Positions 1-7,707 of a stretch of DNA of 49,919 bases are shown piece by piece. Where the stretch lies: the NCBI GenBank assembly GCA_017471785.1, contig JAFURP010000045.1:1-49919 (forward strand), read 5' to 3'. Each line of letters starts with the position of its first letter. Positions within the stretch are counted from its first letter, which is position 1. The DNA comes from Clostridia bacterium. GTDB lineage: Bacteria > Bacillota > Clostridia > Christensenellales > Borkfalkiaceae. A program made the position numbers and the translations under genes. Below the pieces are notes generated by a model. It was not told the origin of the DNA, searched no databases, and saw only the letters and a program-made list of their open reading frames with translations.

Positions 1-870
1 GCAAAGCCTGCCGCGGAGAAAAAATCGACGGTGAAACCGACCGCGGAAAAAGCGAAAGAAGAAAAGCCCGTAGAAGCGGCAAAGCAAGAAAAGAGCCCTG
101 CCAAGGCGTATAGCGGCAAGTGGTCCATCTTCCGCGTGGTAACGAACGATACGGAAGCGGAGGAGATGTATTTCTTCGAGCTTCGCGCGTCCAACGGCGA
201 AAAGCTGCTCTCGTCCGAGGAGTACACCTCGTACAACGGCGTGTTGAAAGGCATTGAAACGCATAAGGCGAACATCGAAAAGGGTAATTTCAGGATCACC
301 CTCTCCAAGAAAGGCGATTATATCTTCAAGCTTTTGAGCGGTAAGAACACCCTGCTTTGCACGGGTGCAAATTATCCGACGAAAGCGCGCTGTGAAAGCG
401 CGGTGGAATCGACCAAGCGGTTTGCGAAAACGGCGATCGTCGACGAGAACGTGCAAGACTATCTCGTGAAAGTCCCCGTTGAGGACGACGCGGATTTCAC
501 CGAATTGCCCGACGGCTATAACGGTAAATGGATCATCGTGGGCAACAAGGACGAGGACGGCGAGGAGGTGTTCTACTTCGAGCTGTTTGCCAACAACGGC
601 GAAAAGCTGCTCTCCTCCGAGGAATACACCAGCTATATCGGCGCGGTGAACGGTATTCAAACGCACAAGACGAATATTGAAAAGGGCAATTTCCGTATCT
701 CGCTTACCAAGCGCGGCGATTATATCTACAAGCTCTTGAACGGCAACGGACAGCTTCTTTGCCTCGGCGAGCATTACAAGACCAAGCGCCGCTGTCAAAG
801 CGCGGTGGAATCGGTAAAACGGTTTGCGAAAAACTCCCCCGTGCTCACCGATCCCGAGCACACGAAATAA
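1..870 (+). CDS. tandem DUF1508 (YegP-like) protein, 5' end outside window
   Basis: The frame is open from base 1, so the true start lies upstream; 289 residues are visible. The first 37 or so are a low-complexity Ala/Lys/Glu/Pro linker. Two copies of a DUF1508-like unit follow, at about residues 38-140 and 166-275. Each has the motif NGEKLLSSEEYTSY, then a helix ending in GIQTHK or GIETHK, and a strand K(G/R)GDYI(F/Y)KLL(S/N)G. The two copies are close paralogues, so the array arose by internal duplication. DUF1508 domains are small beta-rich folds of unknown biochemical role, often found in stress-associated small proteins such as E. coli YegP. No membrane segment is visible. A strong terminator follows, so this is the last gene of its transcript. 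Domain identity is fairly sure; function is unknown. Confidence 0.85.
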   Translation, partial: AKPAAEKKSTVKPTAEKAKEEKPVEAAKQEKSPAKAYSGKWSIFRVVTNDTEAEEMYFFELRASNGEKLLSSEEYTSYNGVLKGIETHKANIEKGNFRITLSKKGDYIFKLLSGKNTLLCTGANYPTKARCESAVESTKRFAKTAIVDENVQDYLVKVPVEDDADFTELPDGYNGKWIIVGNKDEDGEEVFYFELFANNGEKLLSSEEYTSYIGAVNGIQTHKTNIEKGNFRISLTKRGDYIYKLLNGNGQLLCLGEHYKTKRRCQSAVESVKRFAKNSPVLTDPEHTK

Positions 871-880
871 GCTTCATTAA

Positions 881-921
881 AAAAAGCGCTCTCTACACAG
901 GTGGTAGAGAGCGCTTTTTTT
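881..921 (+). terminator. intrinsic terminator of the DUF1508 gene
   Basis: Perfect 12-bp stem AGCGCTCTCTAC (885-896) with GTAGAGAGCGCT (904-915), 7-nt loop, then a run of T. It lies 15 bases after the stop. The A run on the other side could let it also stop minus-strand transcription coming from nfnB. Confidence 0.9.
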
Positions 922-948
922 ATAAAAGTAATAGTGAATAAGTGGGGT

Positions 949-1053
949 AAATTTATATGCGATTGCTTCACCCCGTTCGCAATGACGCAATTCGGTTAAA
1001 CCCGAGCCGTGCGAAATAAAAATGCGAAAAGGAGGCTGCTATACGCGTTTTTA
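949..1053. repeat. composite intergenic repeat, degenerate copy 3' of nfnB
   Basis: Begins AATTTATATG, then GATTGCTTC...CCGTTCGCAATGAC (961-986), the widespread GTCATTGCGA/GAAGCAATC palindrome read from the other strand. A hairpin-like TTCGG...CCGAG stretch follows, then AAATGCG...ATACGCGTTTTTA. The same order of blocks occurs at 8645-8819, where the last block is a full copy of the roughly 100-bp element also seen at 31157 and 41737. The right end contains the complement of the nfnB stop codon (1051-1053). The match to the other copies was made by eye and is partial. Confidence 0.55.
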
Positions 1054-2475
1054 TCGTTTGGAGCGGATATACTCGTCTATCGCCTTGGCAGCGATCTTCC
1101 CCGCCCCCATCGCTTTGATGACCGTAGCCGCGCCCGTTGCCGCGTCGCCGCCGCAATAAACGCCCTCGATCGAGGTCTTACCCACTTCGTCTACCGCGAT
1201 CTCGCCGCGACGGAGAGTCTCCAACCCGGGGGTAGTCGCCTTGAGCAAGGGATTGGGCGAGGTACCGAGGGACATGATCACGCAATCGACGGGAATGATA
1301 AATTCGCTGCCCGCGATCTCCTTGGGGGAACGACGACCGCTTTCGTCCGGCTCGCCAAGCTCCATACGGATACATTCGATACCGTTCACCCAGCCGTACG
1401 AGGGATCGCGAGGATCGGTCGTTTCCGTAGCCAAAATGCGCGTGGGATTGGTGAGCAGATCAAAGACGATACCCTCCTCTTTCGCGTGCTCGATCTCCTC
1501 GCGACGGGCAGGCAATTCCTCCTCGCCGCGGCGGTATACGATATGTACCTCCGCGCCCAAGCGTTTCGCCGTTCTCGCCGCGTCCATAGCCACGTTGCCG
1601 CCGCCTACGACCGCTACGCATTTACCGTGCTGAATGGGGGTATGACTGCCCGTTCTATACGCTTTCATCAGGTTGGAACGGGTCAAAAATTCGTTCGCGG
1701 AATATACGCCCTTCAAGCTTTCTCCGGGGATATTCATAAACTTGGGCAAGCCCGCGCCGCTACCGATAAACACCGCCTCGAAGCCGTATTCCTCTTTCAA
1801 TTCGGCGATCGTGATCACGCGGCCGATAACCATATTCGTTTCCACTTTTACGCCCAACGCTTTCAAATTGTCCACTTCCTTTTGTACGATCGCCTTGGGC
1901 AAACGGAATTCGGGAATACCGTACACCAGCACGCCGCCCGCTACGTGGAGCGCCTCGAATACTGTAACCTCATAGCCGAGCTTTGCCAAATCGCCTGCAC
2001 AGGTAAGACCTGCGGGACCGCTGCCTACGACCGCTACTTTATGCCCGTTGGAGGGGGCAGGTACGGGTTGAACGTTGCAATTTGCGTTGTGCCAATCGGC
2101 AACGAAGCGCTCCAACCGCCCGATACCGACCGCTTCGCAGCCCGCCTTGATACCGCGCGTGCATTTACCCTCGCATTGCGTTTCCTGCGGACAAACTCTG
2201 CCGCAAACGGCAGGGAGCGAAGAATCTTGCGCGATGATCTGATACGCGCCCTCAAAGTCGCCCTCGGCGACCTTGGCGATAAATTCGGGGATCGCGATAT
2301 TGACGGGACATGCCGCTACGCAGGGACGGTTTTTACAGCCGATACAGCGCTTGGCTTCGTCCATCGCCATCTCCGCCGTATAGCCGAGCGCCACTTCCTC
2401 GAAGTTACCGTTGCGGACCTCGGGATCCTGCGTGGGCATAACGTTTTTCAAAGGGTTCATATTAAACTTCGCCAT
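1051..2475 (-). CDS. nfnB: NfnB-type large subunit, NADH-dependent ferredoxin:NADP+ oxidoreductase (GltA-like)
   Basis: 474 residues, the usual length for the GltA/NfnB family. The N-terminal ferredoxin-like domain carries cysteines for two [4Fe-4S] clusters (Cys44/47/52/56 in RCIGCKNRPCVAACP, and Cys91/95/101/105). An FAD-binding GSGPAG motif lies at about 151-156 and an NADP(H)-binding GGGNVAMDAARTAKRLGA at about 291-308. Alone it could be called the small subunit of glutamate synthase. However, the gene directly upstream encodes an NfnA-like FAD/[2Fe-2S] protein one base away, and this pair is the electron-bifurcating transhydrogenase NfnAB of clostridia and Thermotoga. That enzyme couples NADPH, NAD+ and ferredoxin in the cytoplasm. 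The stop codon lies in the end of an intergenic repeat. No large glutamate synthase subunit is nearby, which supports the Nfn reading. Confidence 0.88.
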   Translation of the reverse strand: MAKFNMNPLKNVMPTQDPEVRNGNFEEVALGYTAEMAMDEAKRCIGCKNRPCVAACPVNIAIPEFIAKVAEGDFEGAYQIIAQDSSLPAVCGRVCPQETQCEGKCTRGIKAGCEAVGIGRLERFVADWHNANCNVQPVPAPSNGHKVAVVGSGPAGLTCAGDLAKLGYEVTVFEALHVAGGVLVYGIPEFRLPKAIVQKEVDNLKALGVKVETNMVIGRVITIAELKEEYGFEAVFIGSGAGLPKFMNIPGESLKGVYSANEFLTRSNLMKAYRTGSHTPIQHGKCVAVVGGGNVAMDAARTAKRLGAEVHIVYRRGEEELPARREEIEHAKEEGIVFDLLTNPTRILATETTDPRDPSYGWVNGIECIRMELGEPDESGRRSPKEIAGSEFIIPVDCVIMSLGTSPNPLLKATTPGLETLRRGEIAVDEVGKTSIEGVYCGGDAATGAATVIKAMGAGKIAAKAIDEYIRSKR

Positions 2476-2476
2476 C

Positions 2477-3319
2477 TTACTTTACCTCCTGTTTGAAAAG
2501 GTTGCAAGCCGATTCTCTCTCGTGCGTTTCGAAATCGCTATAGGTGCGCGAACGGCTCATCGCCTCGTCGAAATCGATCTCGTGTCCGTCGAACTCGGGT
2601 CCGTCTACGCACGCGAATTTCATCTTACCGCCCACCGTCAAGCGACAGCCGCCGCACATACCCGTACCGTCGATCATAATGGGGTTCATGCTCGCTACCG
2701 TTTTCACGCCGTATTCCTTGGTCGTCGCGCAAACGAATTTCATCATGATAAGCGGTCCGATGGTGATGACCTCGTCGAACTGCTCGCCCTTTTCCAAGAG
2801 CTCTTTCAAAGGCACGCATACGTTGCCTTGACGACCGTACGAGCCGTCGTCCGTCATCATATAGCAATCCTTGGACGCCGCCTTGAATTCCTCTTCCAAA
2901 ATAACGAGATCCTTATTTCTAAACCCGATAATGGAGGTAACTTCCGCGCCCTGCGCCTTCAGCGCGCGCGCTACGGGCAGCGCGATCGCACAGCCCACGC
3001 CGCCGCCGACGACGCACACCTTTTTCAAGCCCTCCGTATGCGTGGGTCTACCCAAAGGACCGACGAAATCGGGGATATAATCCCCTGCGTTCTTGTGATT
3101 GAGAAGCTCGGTCGAGCCGCCGACGATCTGGAAAATGATGGTAACGGTACCCTTTTCCCTATCGTAGCCCGCGATCGTGAGGGGGATACGCTCGCCCTCC
3201 TCGTCCACGCGCAAGATGATAAACTGACCCGCAAGCGCTTTCTTCGCCACGAACGGCGCAAGGATCTCCATTTGCGTTACCGTGGGATTGAGCGATTTTT
3301 TGCTGACGATTTGATACAT
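2477..3319 (-). CDS. nfnA: NfnA-type small subunit, NADH-dependent ferredoxin:NADP+ oxidoreductase
   Basis: 280 residues with the layout of the ferredoxin-NADP reductase / PyrK-like superfamily. There is an N-terminal FAD-binding beta-barrel, a nucleotide-binding GGGVGCAIALPVARAL at about 105-120, and a C-terminal [2Fe-2S] site in DGTGMCGGC (Cys222, Cys225) plus Cys237, with Asp218 placed like the aspartate ligand known in NfnA. In the complex this subunit binds NAD(H), and its FAD passes electrons to the large subunit. The start has AAGGAG 8 bases upstream. The stop is one base before the nfnB start, so the two are translationally coupled. Similarity to PyrK is expected from the family; the neighbour settles the call. 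Confidence 0.88.
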   Translation of the reverse strand: MYQIVSKKSLNPTVTQMEILAPFVAKKALAGQFIILRVDEEGERIPLTIAGYDREKGTVTIIFQIVGGSTELLNHKNAGDYIPDFVGPLGRPTHTEGLKKVCVVGGGVGCAIALPVARALKAQGAEVTSIIGFRNKDLVILEEEFKAASKDCYMMTDDGSYGRQGNVCVPLKELLEKGEQFDEVITIGPLIMMKFVCATTKEYGVKTVASMNPIMIDGTGMCGGCRLTVGGKMKFACVDGPEFDGHEIDFDEAMSRSRTYSDFETHERESACNLFKQEVK

Positions 3320-3337
3320 ATATCTACTCTCCTTAAA

Positions 3338-3472
3338 TTATTCTTTAGCAACGGCGACCTCTTGCTCCGCCGTAGCTTCCTCCGCCCCGTCGGGCGTTTC
3401 TTCCGTAAATGATTGTGTTGGTTTATATAGGGCTCGCGCCGTGAATTGCGTACTGCGTACGCGCCGTTTTTA
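3338..3472 (-). other. trpS-nfnA intergenic region with possible gene remnant and short repeat
   Basis: Read on the minus strand, one frame runs without a stop from just after the trpS stop to a TAA at 3338-3340, seven bases before the nfnA ribosome-binding site. Its last 22 residues (TEETPDGAEEATAEQEVAVA then KE) look like an acidic protein tail, yet no start codon or ribosome-binding site is present. The trpS-proximal end has a short dyad CGTAC/GTACG and ends CGCCGTTTTTA, resembling the end of the dispersed repeat, with the trpS stop inside it. It may be a decayed gene end or chance. Confidence 0.25.
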
Positions 3473-4513
3473 CTCGAAATAGTTGATCTTCATAGCGCGC
3501 TTCACCTCCGCAAGCGTTTGCGCCGCTACCTCTCTCGCCTTTTCGCTGCCCTCTTTGAGCATAGCCCAGATCGCGGGGATATCCTTGGCGAGCTCCTCCC
3601 GTCTTGCGCGAATGGGCGCGAGCGTTTCCTGCATTACCTCGTTGAGCAGGCGTTTCACTTTCATATCCCCCAAGCCGCCGCGCTCGTAATGGGCTTTCAG
3701 CTCGTCGAGATTGGCGTATTCGGGCAGATATTTGGCAAAATGCTCGTCCGTGGAAAACGCGTCCAAATAGATAAAGGTGGGGTTATTCTTCGTGTCCCCT
3801 TGGTCTGTGACCTTGATATGATTGGGATCGGTATACATACCCATTACCTTGCGCTTGATCTCGTCCGCGGAATCGGAGAGGTAGATACAGTTGCCGAGCG
3901 ATTTGCTCATCTTCGCCATACCGTCCGTCCCGGGGAGGCGGAGGCAGGATTTGTTTTCGGGTAACACCGCCTTGGGCTCGACGAGCGTTTCGCCGTACAA
4001 GCCGTTGAAGCTTCTCACGATCTCGCGCGCCTGCTCTAGCATAGGCAGTTGGTCCTCGCCCACGGGTACCGTCGTCGCTTTGAACGCGGTGATGTCCGCC
4101 GTTTGCGATACGGGATAGGTCAAAAAGCCCATAGGGATAGAGGCTTCGAAGTTTTTTTGCTTAAGCTCCGTTTTTACCGTCGGGTTGCGCTCCAAGCGCG
4201 ACAGCGTTACGAGGTTCATATAATAGAAGGTAAGCTCGGTAAGCTGTTCGATATGCGATTGCACGAAGATCGTCGATTTTTTAGGGTCGATACCGCAAGC
4301 GAGATAATCGAGCGCGACCTCGGTGATATTCGCGCGCACCTTATCGGGGTTATCGAAGTTGTCGGTAAGCGCCTGCGCGTCCGCGATCATCACGTAAATT
4401 TCGTCGAATTTACCGCTGTTTTGCAGCTCCACGCGCCGCTTGAGCGAGCCGACGTAGTGTCCGATATGCAATTTTCCCGTGGGGCGGTCGCCCGTCAAAA
4501 TAATATTTTTCAT
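3470..4513 (-). CDS. trpS: tryptophan--tRNA ligase
   Basis: 347 residues from the chosen start. A longer frame begins 48 bases upstream, but the family N-terminus ([20 protein letters not shown]) and the preceding AAGG-rich site favour 4513. The class I signature HIGH is at residues 16-19 and KMSKS at 201-205, with GEDQ at about 152-155 as in TrpRS. It charges tRNA-Trp in the cytoplasm. No T-box or trp leader peptide is visible in the short upstream region. It sits between pyrE and nfnA on the same strand; whether it is cotranscribed with pyrE is unclear, since about 245 bases separate them. Confidence 0.95.
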   Translation of the reverse strand: MKNIILTGDRPTGKLHIGHYVGSLKRRVELQNSGKFDEIYVMIADAQALTDNFDNPDKVRANITEVALDYLACGIDPKKSTIFVQSHIEQLTELTFYYMNLVTLSRLERNPTVKTELKQKNFEASIPMGFLTYPVSQTADITAFKATTVPVGEDQLPMLEQAREIVRSFNGLYGETLVEPKAVLPENKSCLRLPGTDGMAKMSKSLGNCIYLSDSADEIKRKVMGMYTDPNHIKVTDQGDTKNNPTFIYLDAFSTDEHFAKYLPEYANLDELKAHYERGGLGDMKVKRLLNEVMQETLAPIRARREELAKDIPAIWAMLKEGSEKAREVAAQTLAEVKRAMKINYFE

Positions 4514-4570
4514 AACCTTTTTTCCTTTTATTTCCGCATACTCTATCCGTTTTTTTCGCATACTGCGAAT

Positions 4571-4771
4571 ATGAAACGCAATTTTTTAGCCGCAACGGCG
4601 TGCCTGTTTCTTTGCGCCGCCGCCATCGTACTCTTCGCAGGGCACACTTTTAAGGTACGTTCGTCCGTACCCACCTTTTCCGAGCGCGCGATCGAGCAAA
4701 ACGCGGATATGCCGAAAATCAAAAATCTACTTCCGCACTTTAAGCACAGACCGCACAATTACGCGCCGTAA
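4571..4771 (+). CDS. possible small membrane or exported protein
   Basis: A 66-residue frame with start MKRN and a hydrophobic stretch [20 protein letters not shown] at about residues 5-24. That is followed by a basic, His/Pro-rich tail, like a single-span protein or uncleaved signal anchor. Codon third positions are G/C rich, as in neighbouring genes. Against it: no ribosome-binding site is visible, it lies on the strand opposite its neighbours, and its last 13 bases overlap the end of pyrE. Function unknown; it could be a chance frame. Confidence 0.4.
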   Translation: MKRNFLAATACLFLCAAAIVLFAGHTFKVRSSVPTFSERAIEQNADMPKIKNLLPHFKHRPHNYAP

Positions 4772-5418
4772 GCGTTGCGGTATTTATACATGGCGGAAAG
4801 ATGCTCCTTACCGTCCACTACGCCGTCCTCGATCGCCGCGATGATATCGTCGATGGTCACGACGGAATATACGTCGATACCGAACTCTTTCTTCGCTTCC
4901 GCCACCGCCGACAGGTCGCTATTGAGCGCCTTTTCCTTGCGGTCTACGGAGATGACCATACCTACGACCTGCACCTTTGCCGCCGCCTCCAGCTTGGGCA
5001 AGATCTCGCGAAGCGCTTTACCCGAGGTCATAACGTCCTCGATAATGATCACCCTTTCGCCGTCTTGCAGCTGTTTGCCGACGAACAAGCCGCCCTCGCC
5101 GTGGTCCTTGGCTTCCTTGCGATCGAACGCGTAGTTGACTTCCTTTTCGTAATCGTTATACAGCGCGATCGCCGTCGCAACGGACAGGGGGATACCCTTA
5201 TACGCAGGACCGACGAGCGTGTCCGCCTCCAAACCGTTGTCGCGGATACAAGCGGCGTAATATTCGCCTAATTTCGCGAGCTGTTTGCCCGTTTTATAGT
5301 TGCCCGTATTGATGAAATAGGGAGCGATCCGTCCGCTTTTCAAGGTAAATTCGCCAAAGCGCAAAACGCCGCTCTTGACCATAAACTGAATGAACTGTTC
5401 TTTGTAGGTATATTCCAT
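4759..5418 (-). CDS. pyrE: orotate phosphoribosyltransferase
   Basis: 219 residues. The PRPP-binding signature VIIIEDVMTSGKA lies at about 123-135. The N-terminal FGEFTLKSGRIAPYF is typical of the longer PyrE type. It joins orotate and PRPP to make OMP, the fifth step of UMP synthesis. It is last among the pyr genes in transcription order, 21 bases after the RpiB-like gene, with AAGGAG before the ATG. Its 3' end overlaps a small opposing frame. Confidence 0.95.
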   Translation of the reverse strand: MEYTYKEQFIQFMVKSGVLRFGEFTLKSGRIAPYFINTGNYKTGKQLAKLGEYYAACIRDNGLEADTLVGPAYKGIPLSVATAIALYNDYEKEVNYAFDRKEAKDHGEGGLFVGKQLQDGERVIIIEDVMTSGKALREILPKLEAAAKVQVVGMVISVDRKEKALNSDLSAVAEAKKEFGIDVYSVVTIDDIIAAIEDGVVDGKEHLSAMYKYRNAYGA

Positions 5419-5439
5419 TATATTCTCCTTTTTCGCGGC

Positions 5440-5961
5440 TTACGTCGTAAAGCCGTTTTCTTTATATTTTTGATAATCGAACGCTTCGATCTCGTCCATG
5501 GCTATCTTGTGCGAATCGTAAAAGGCTTGATCGTACCCGTCGCCTAGTTCGGCGCCCAAATACGCGTCCGCGATCTCGCAGCCCGTTTTATTATCCACGT
5601 AAAACGCGCCCATAGCCAAGGCGTTTACACCGTTGCCCGTGATCGCGCGAAGGGCGGCGGGAACGCTCTCCACCACGCCCGAATGTACGCGCGGGCATTT
5701 GCTCGCCGCGATATGGATACCCATACCCGTACCGCAAAAGAGCAAGGCTCTTTCAAATTCCCCCTCCGAAATTTTCGAGCCAACCCGAAAGCCTACGCGT
5801 TGAAAGGCGTTTTCGGGCGCAGTCTTATCCGCTTCGCCCAGCACGCCGAGGTCGGTGATCTCCCAGCCCTTCGCGCGCAAATGCGCTACGACCGCCTCCT
5901 TTAAGGGAAAGCCGGAAATATCCGCGCCGACGACGAGCTGCTTGTCCTTGATCTTCTTCAT
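5440..5961 (-). CDS. RpiB/LacA/LacB-family sugar-phosphate isomerase
   Basis: 173 residues. The family core is clear: an N-terminal GADISGFPLKEAVVAHL strand-helix, the phosphate-loop and catalytic CGTGMGIHIAASK with Cys76, and a second half GNGVNALAMGAF. The substrate-specifying stretch after the cysteine differs from ordinary RpiB, so ribose-5-phosphate is not certain; RpiB relatives also act on galactose-6-phosphate or tetrose phosphates. It lies 6 bases after pyrD and 21 before pyrE, inside the pyrimidine operon. A pentose-phosphate isomerase could feed ribose-5-phosphate toward the PRPP used by PyrE, but that is inference from position. Confidence 0.8.
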   Translation of the reverse strand: MKKIKDKQLVVGADISGFPLKEAVVAHLRAKGWEITDLGVLGEADKTAPENAFQRVGFRVGSKISEGEFERALLFCGTGMGIHIAASKCPRVHSGVVESVPAALRAITGNGVNALAMGAFYVDNKTGCEIADAYLGAELGDGYDQAFYDSHKIAMDEIEAFDYQKYKENGFTT

Positions 5962-5967
5962 AAAAGC

Positions 5968-6885
5968 TTACCGTCCGTTAAGCTGTAAAACGCCCGTAAG
6001 CTCGGTGACGTTTGCAATACCGTGCTTATCGCACCAAGCGTTCAAGCCGTCTATGATTTTGGGCATTGCGTAGGGATCGGTGAAGCTTGCCGTACCCACC
6101 TGCACCGCGGTCGCGCCCGCCATCAAAAATTCGATCGCGTCCTCCGCGCAAGTGATACCGCCCATACCGATCACGGGAATTTTGACCGCTTGCGAAGCCT
6201 CGTACACCATGCGTACGGCAACGGGCTTCACGCCCGCGCCCGAAACGCCGCCCGTGTTGTTGGCGATGATCGGCTTCCTACGCTCGATATCGATCGCCAT
6301 ACCCGTCAAGGTGTTGATGAGCGAAACGCAGTCCGCGCCGCCGTTTTCCGCCGCTTGGGCGTTTGCTGCAATGCTTTCGACGTTGGGGGAAAGCTTGACG
6401 ATCAAGGGGGTCTTTTGCAAGCCGCTCTTGGCTACGCGCGTGACCTCCTCCACCGATTGAGGCTTGATGCCGAACGCCATACCGCCGCTTTTTACGTTGG
6501 GGCAGGAGATGTTCAGCTCGATCATATCGACCAGCCCGTCGAGCGTTTCGCAAATATTTTTATAATCGTCGAGCGTCTTGCCGGCAACGTTCGCGATAAC
6601 GCGCGTTCCCGTCGATTTGAGCCATTCCAGATCGCGTTCGATAAAATGCTTCACCCCCGGGTTTTGCAAGCCCACCGCGTTCAAGATCACGCCGCGGCTC
6701 TCCGCGATACGGGGCACGGGATTGCCGAGACGCGGCTCCAAGGTCAAGCCCTTGGTGGACACGCCGCCGATCGTGCCGATATCGTAAAGCTCGTTAAATT
6801 CCCGACCGAAGCCGAAAGTACCCGAAGCGGCGATCACGGGGTTTTTGAATGGTACGCCGCAAAGATTGACCGATAAATTTGCCAT
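5968..6885 (-). CDS. pyrD: dihydroorotate dehydrogenase B, catalytic subunit
   Basis: 305 residues, the length of class 1B enzymes. The active-site loop NISCPNVKSGG places catalytic Cys128, which is Cys rather than the Ser of class 2 enzymes. The glycine-rich FMN-phosphate site GMGGITCAEDAIEFLMAGA lies near the C-terminus. It oxidises dihydroorotate to orotate and passes electrons to PyrK, whose gene is directly upstream. ACTCTCC on the plus strand corresponds to a GGAGAGT ribosome-binding site. Confidence 0.95.
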   Translation of the reverse strand: MANLSVNLCGVPFKNPVIAASGTFGFGREFNELYDIGTIGGVSTKGLTLEPRLGNPVPRIAESRGVILNAVGLQNPGVKHFIERDLEWLKSTGTRVIANVAGKTLDDYKNICETLDGLVDMIELNISCPNVKSGGMAFGIKPQSVEEVTRVAKSGLQKTPLIVKLSPNVESIAANAQAAENGGADCVSLINTLTGMAIDIERRKPIIANNTGGVSGAGVKPVAVRMVYEASQAVKIPVIGMGGITCAEDAIEFLMAGATAVQVGTASFTDPYAMPKIIDGLNAWCDKHGIANVTELTGVLQLNGR

Positions 6886-6947
6886 AAACTCTCCTGTGGT
6901 AAACGTATTAAAACCGTTTTTTCGTATATTTCGTATGCTTTCGCGAT

Positions 6948-7706
6948 TTACAGAGATACGTCGCTTGCGTTAAAAACGGGACCGTCTTTGCAAACGCGCG
7001 CTTTCGCGCCTCCCGTCAAATCGCATACGCATACCAAGCACGCGCCGATACCGCAACCCATTCTCTCCTCGAGGGACACGAAGCAGGTCAAATTTTCTCT
7101 TTCCACGAGCGCTTTGAGCGCGCGAAGCATAGGCGTCGGACCGCAGGCAAGCACCACGTCGGGACGATTGCCCTTTTTCAAGTCCGCTTCGAACGCCTGC
7201 ACCGCGTTCATCTTGTCGCCGTAGCTGCCGTCGTCGGTAACGCCCACGAATTTACGGGCTTTTTCAAACTCGTCCACGCCGCAAACCGCGCCCGCGTTCC
7301 GATAGCCGATATACGCCGAGATCTCTTTCGAAGCGCCGTACTCGCGTAAAACGGAGATGAGGGGAAACACGCCCACGCCGCCGCCGACGAGCGCGACTTT
7401 TTTCTCCTTTTCTTCTATGAAGAAACCGTTGCCGAGGGGCATCAGTACGTTTACTTTCGTACCTGCCGCCAGCGTTTTCAATTTTTGCGTACCCTCGCCC
7501 TTGATCTGATAGCAAAAGGTGACCTCTCTACCGTCTACCTTACAAACGGCGATAGGACGGCGGAGCAAATGGCTGCCGCCGAGGGAGATATTGCCGAACT
7601 GTCCGCAGCGGACTTTGCAAGCCTCGTCGAGAGCAAAGGTGACCGAGTGGATATTTTCGGCGATCCGTTCGTTTTTTACGATGGTTGCCAAATAATCTTT
7701 CATCAT
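6948..7706 (-). CDS. pyrK: dihydroorotate dehydrogenase B, electron-transfer subunit
   Basis: 252 residues, FAD and [2Fe-2S] protein of the ferredoxin reductase superfamily. The cluster cysteines form C-x4-C-x2-C-x12-C at Cys218, 223, 226 and 239. The NAD-binding GGGVGVFPLISVL lies near residue 108. It carries electrons from PyrD to NAD+. Two ATG codons lie in tandem; the first (7706) is kept, with a GGGAAAAT site before it. The start is one base after the pyrF stop, so translation is probably coupled. Confidence 0.93.
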   Translation of the reverse strand: MMKDYLATIVKNERIAENIHSVTFALDEACKVRCGQFGNISLGGSHLLRRPIAVCKVDGREVTFCYQIKGEGTQKLKTLAAGTKVNVLMPLGNGFFIEEKEKKVALVGGGVGVFPLISVLREYGASKEISAYIGYRNAGAVCGVDEFEKARKFVGVTDDGSYGDKMNAVQAFEADLKKGNRPDVVLACGPTPMLRALKALVERENLTCFVSLEERMGCGIGACLVCVCDLTGGAKARVCKDGPVFNASDVSL

Positions 7707-7707
7707 T

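Noticed and set aside
1051..2475. Glutamate synthase small subunit (gltD)
   Set aside because: Sequence alone fits, but the NfnA-like gene one base upstream and the absence of a large GltB-type gene favour NfnB.
1009..2496. Long plus-strand frame (495 codons) opposite nfnB
   Set aside because: It is the antisense shadow of nfnB, whose cysteine clusters and nucleotide motifs are clear; composition of the shadow is Arg/His-rich and shows no domain.
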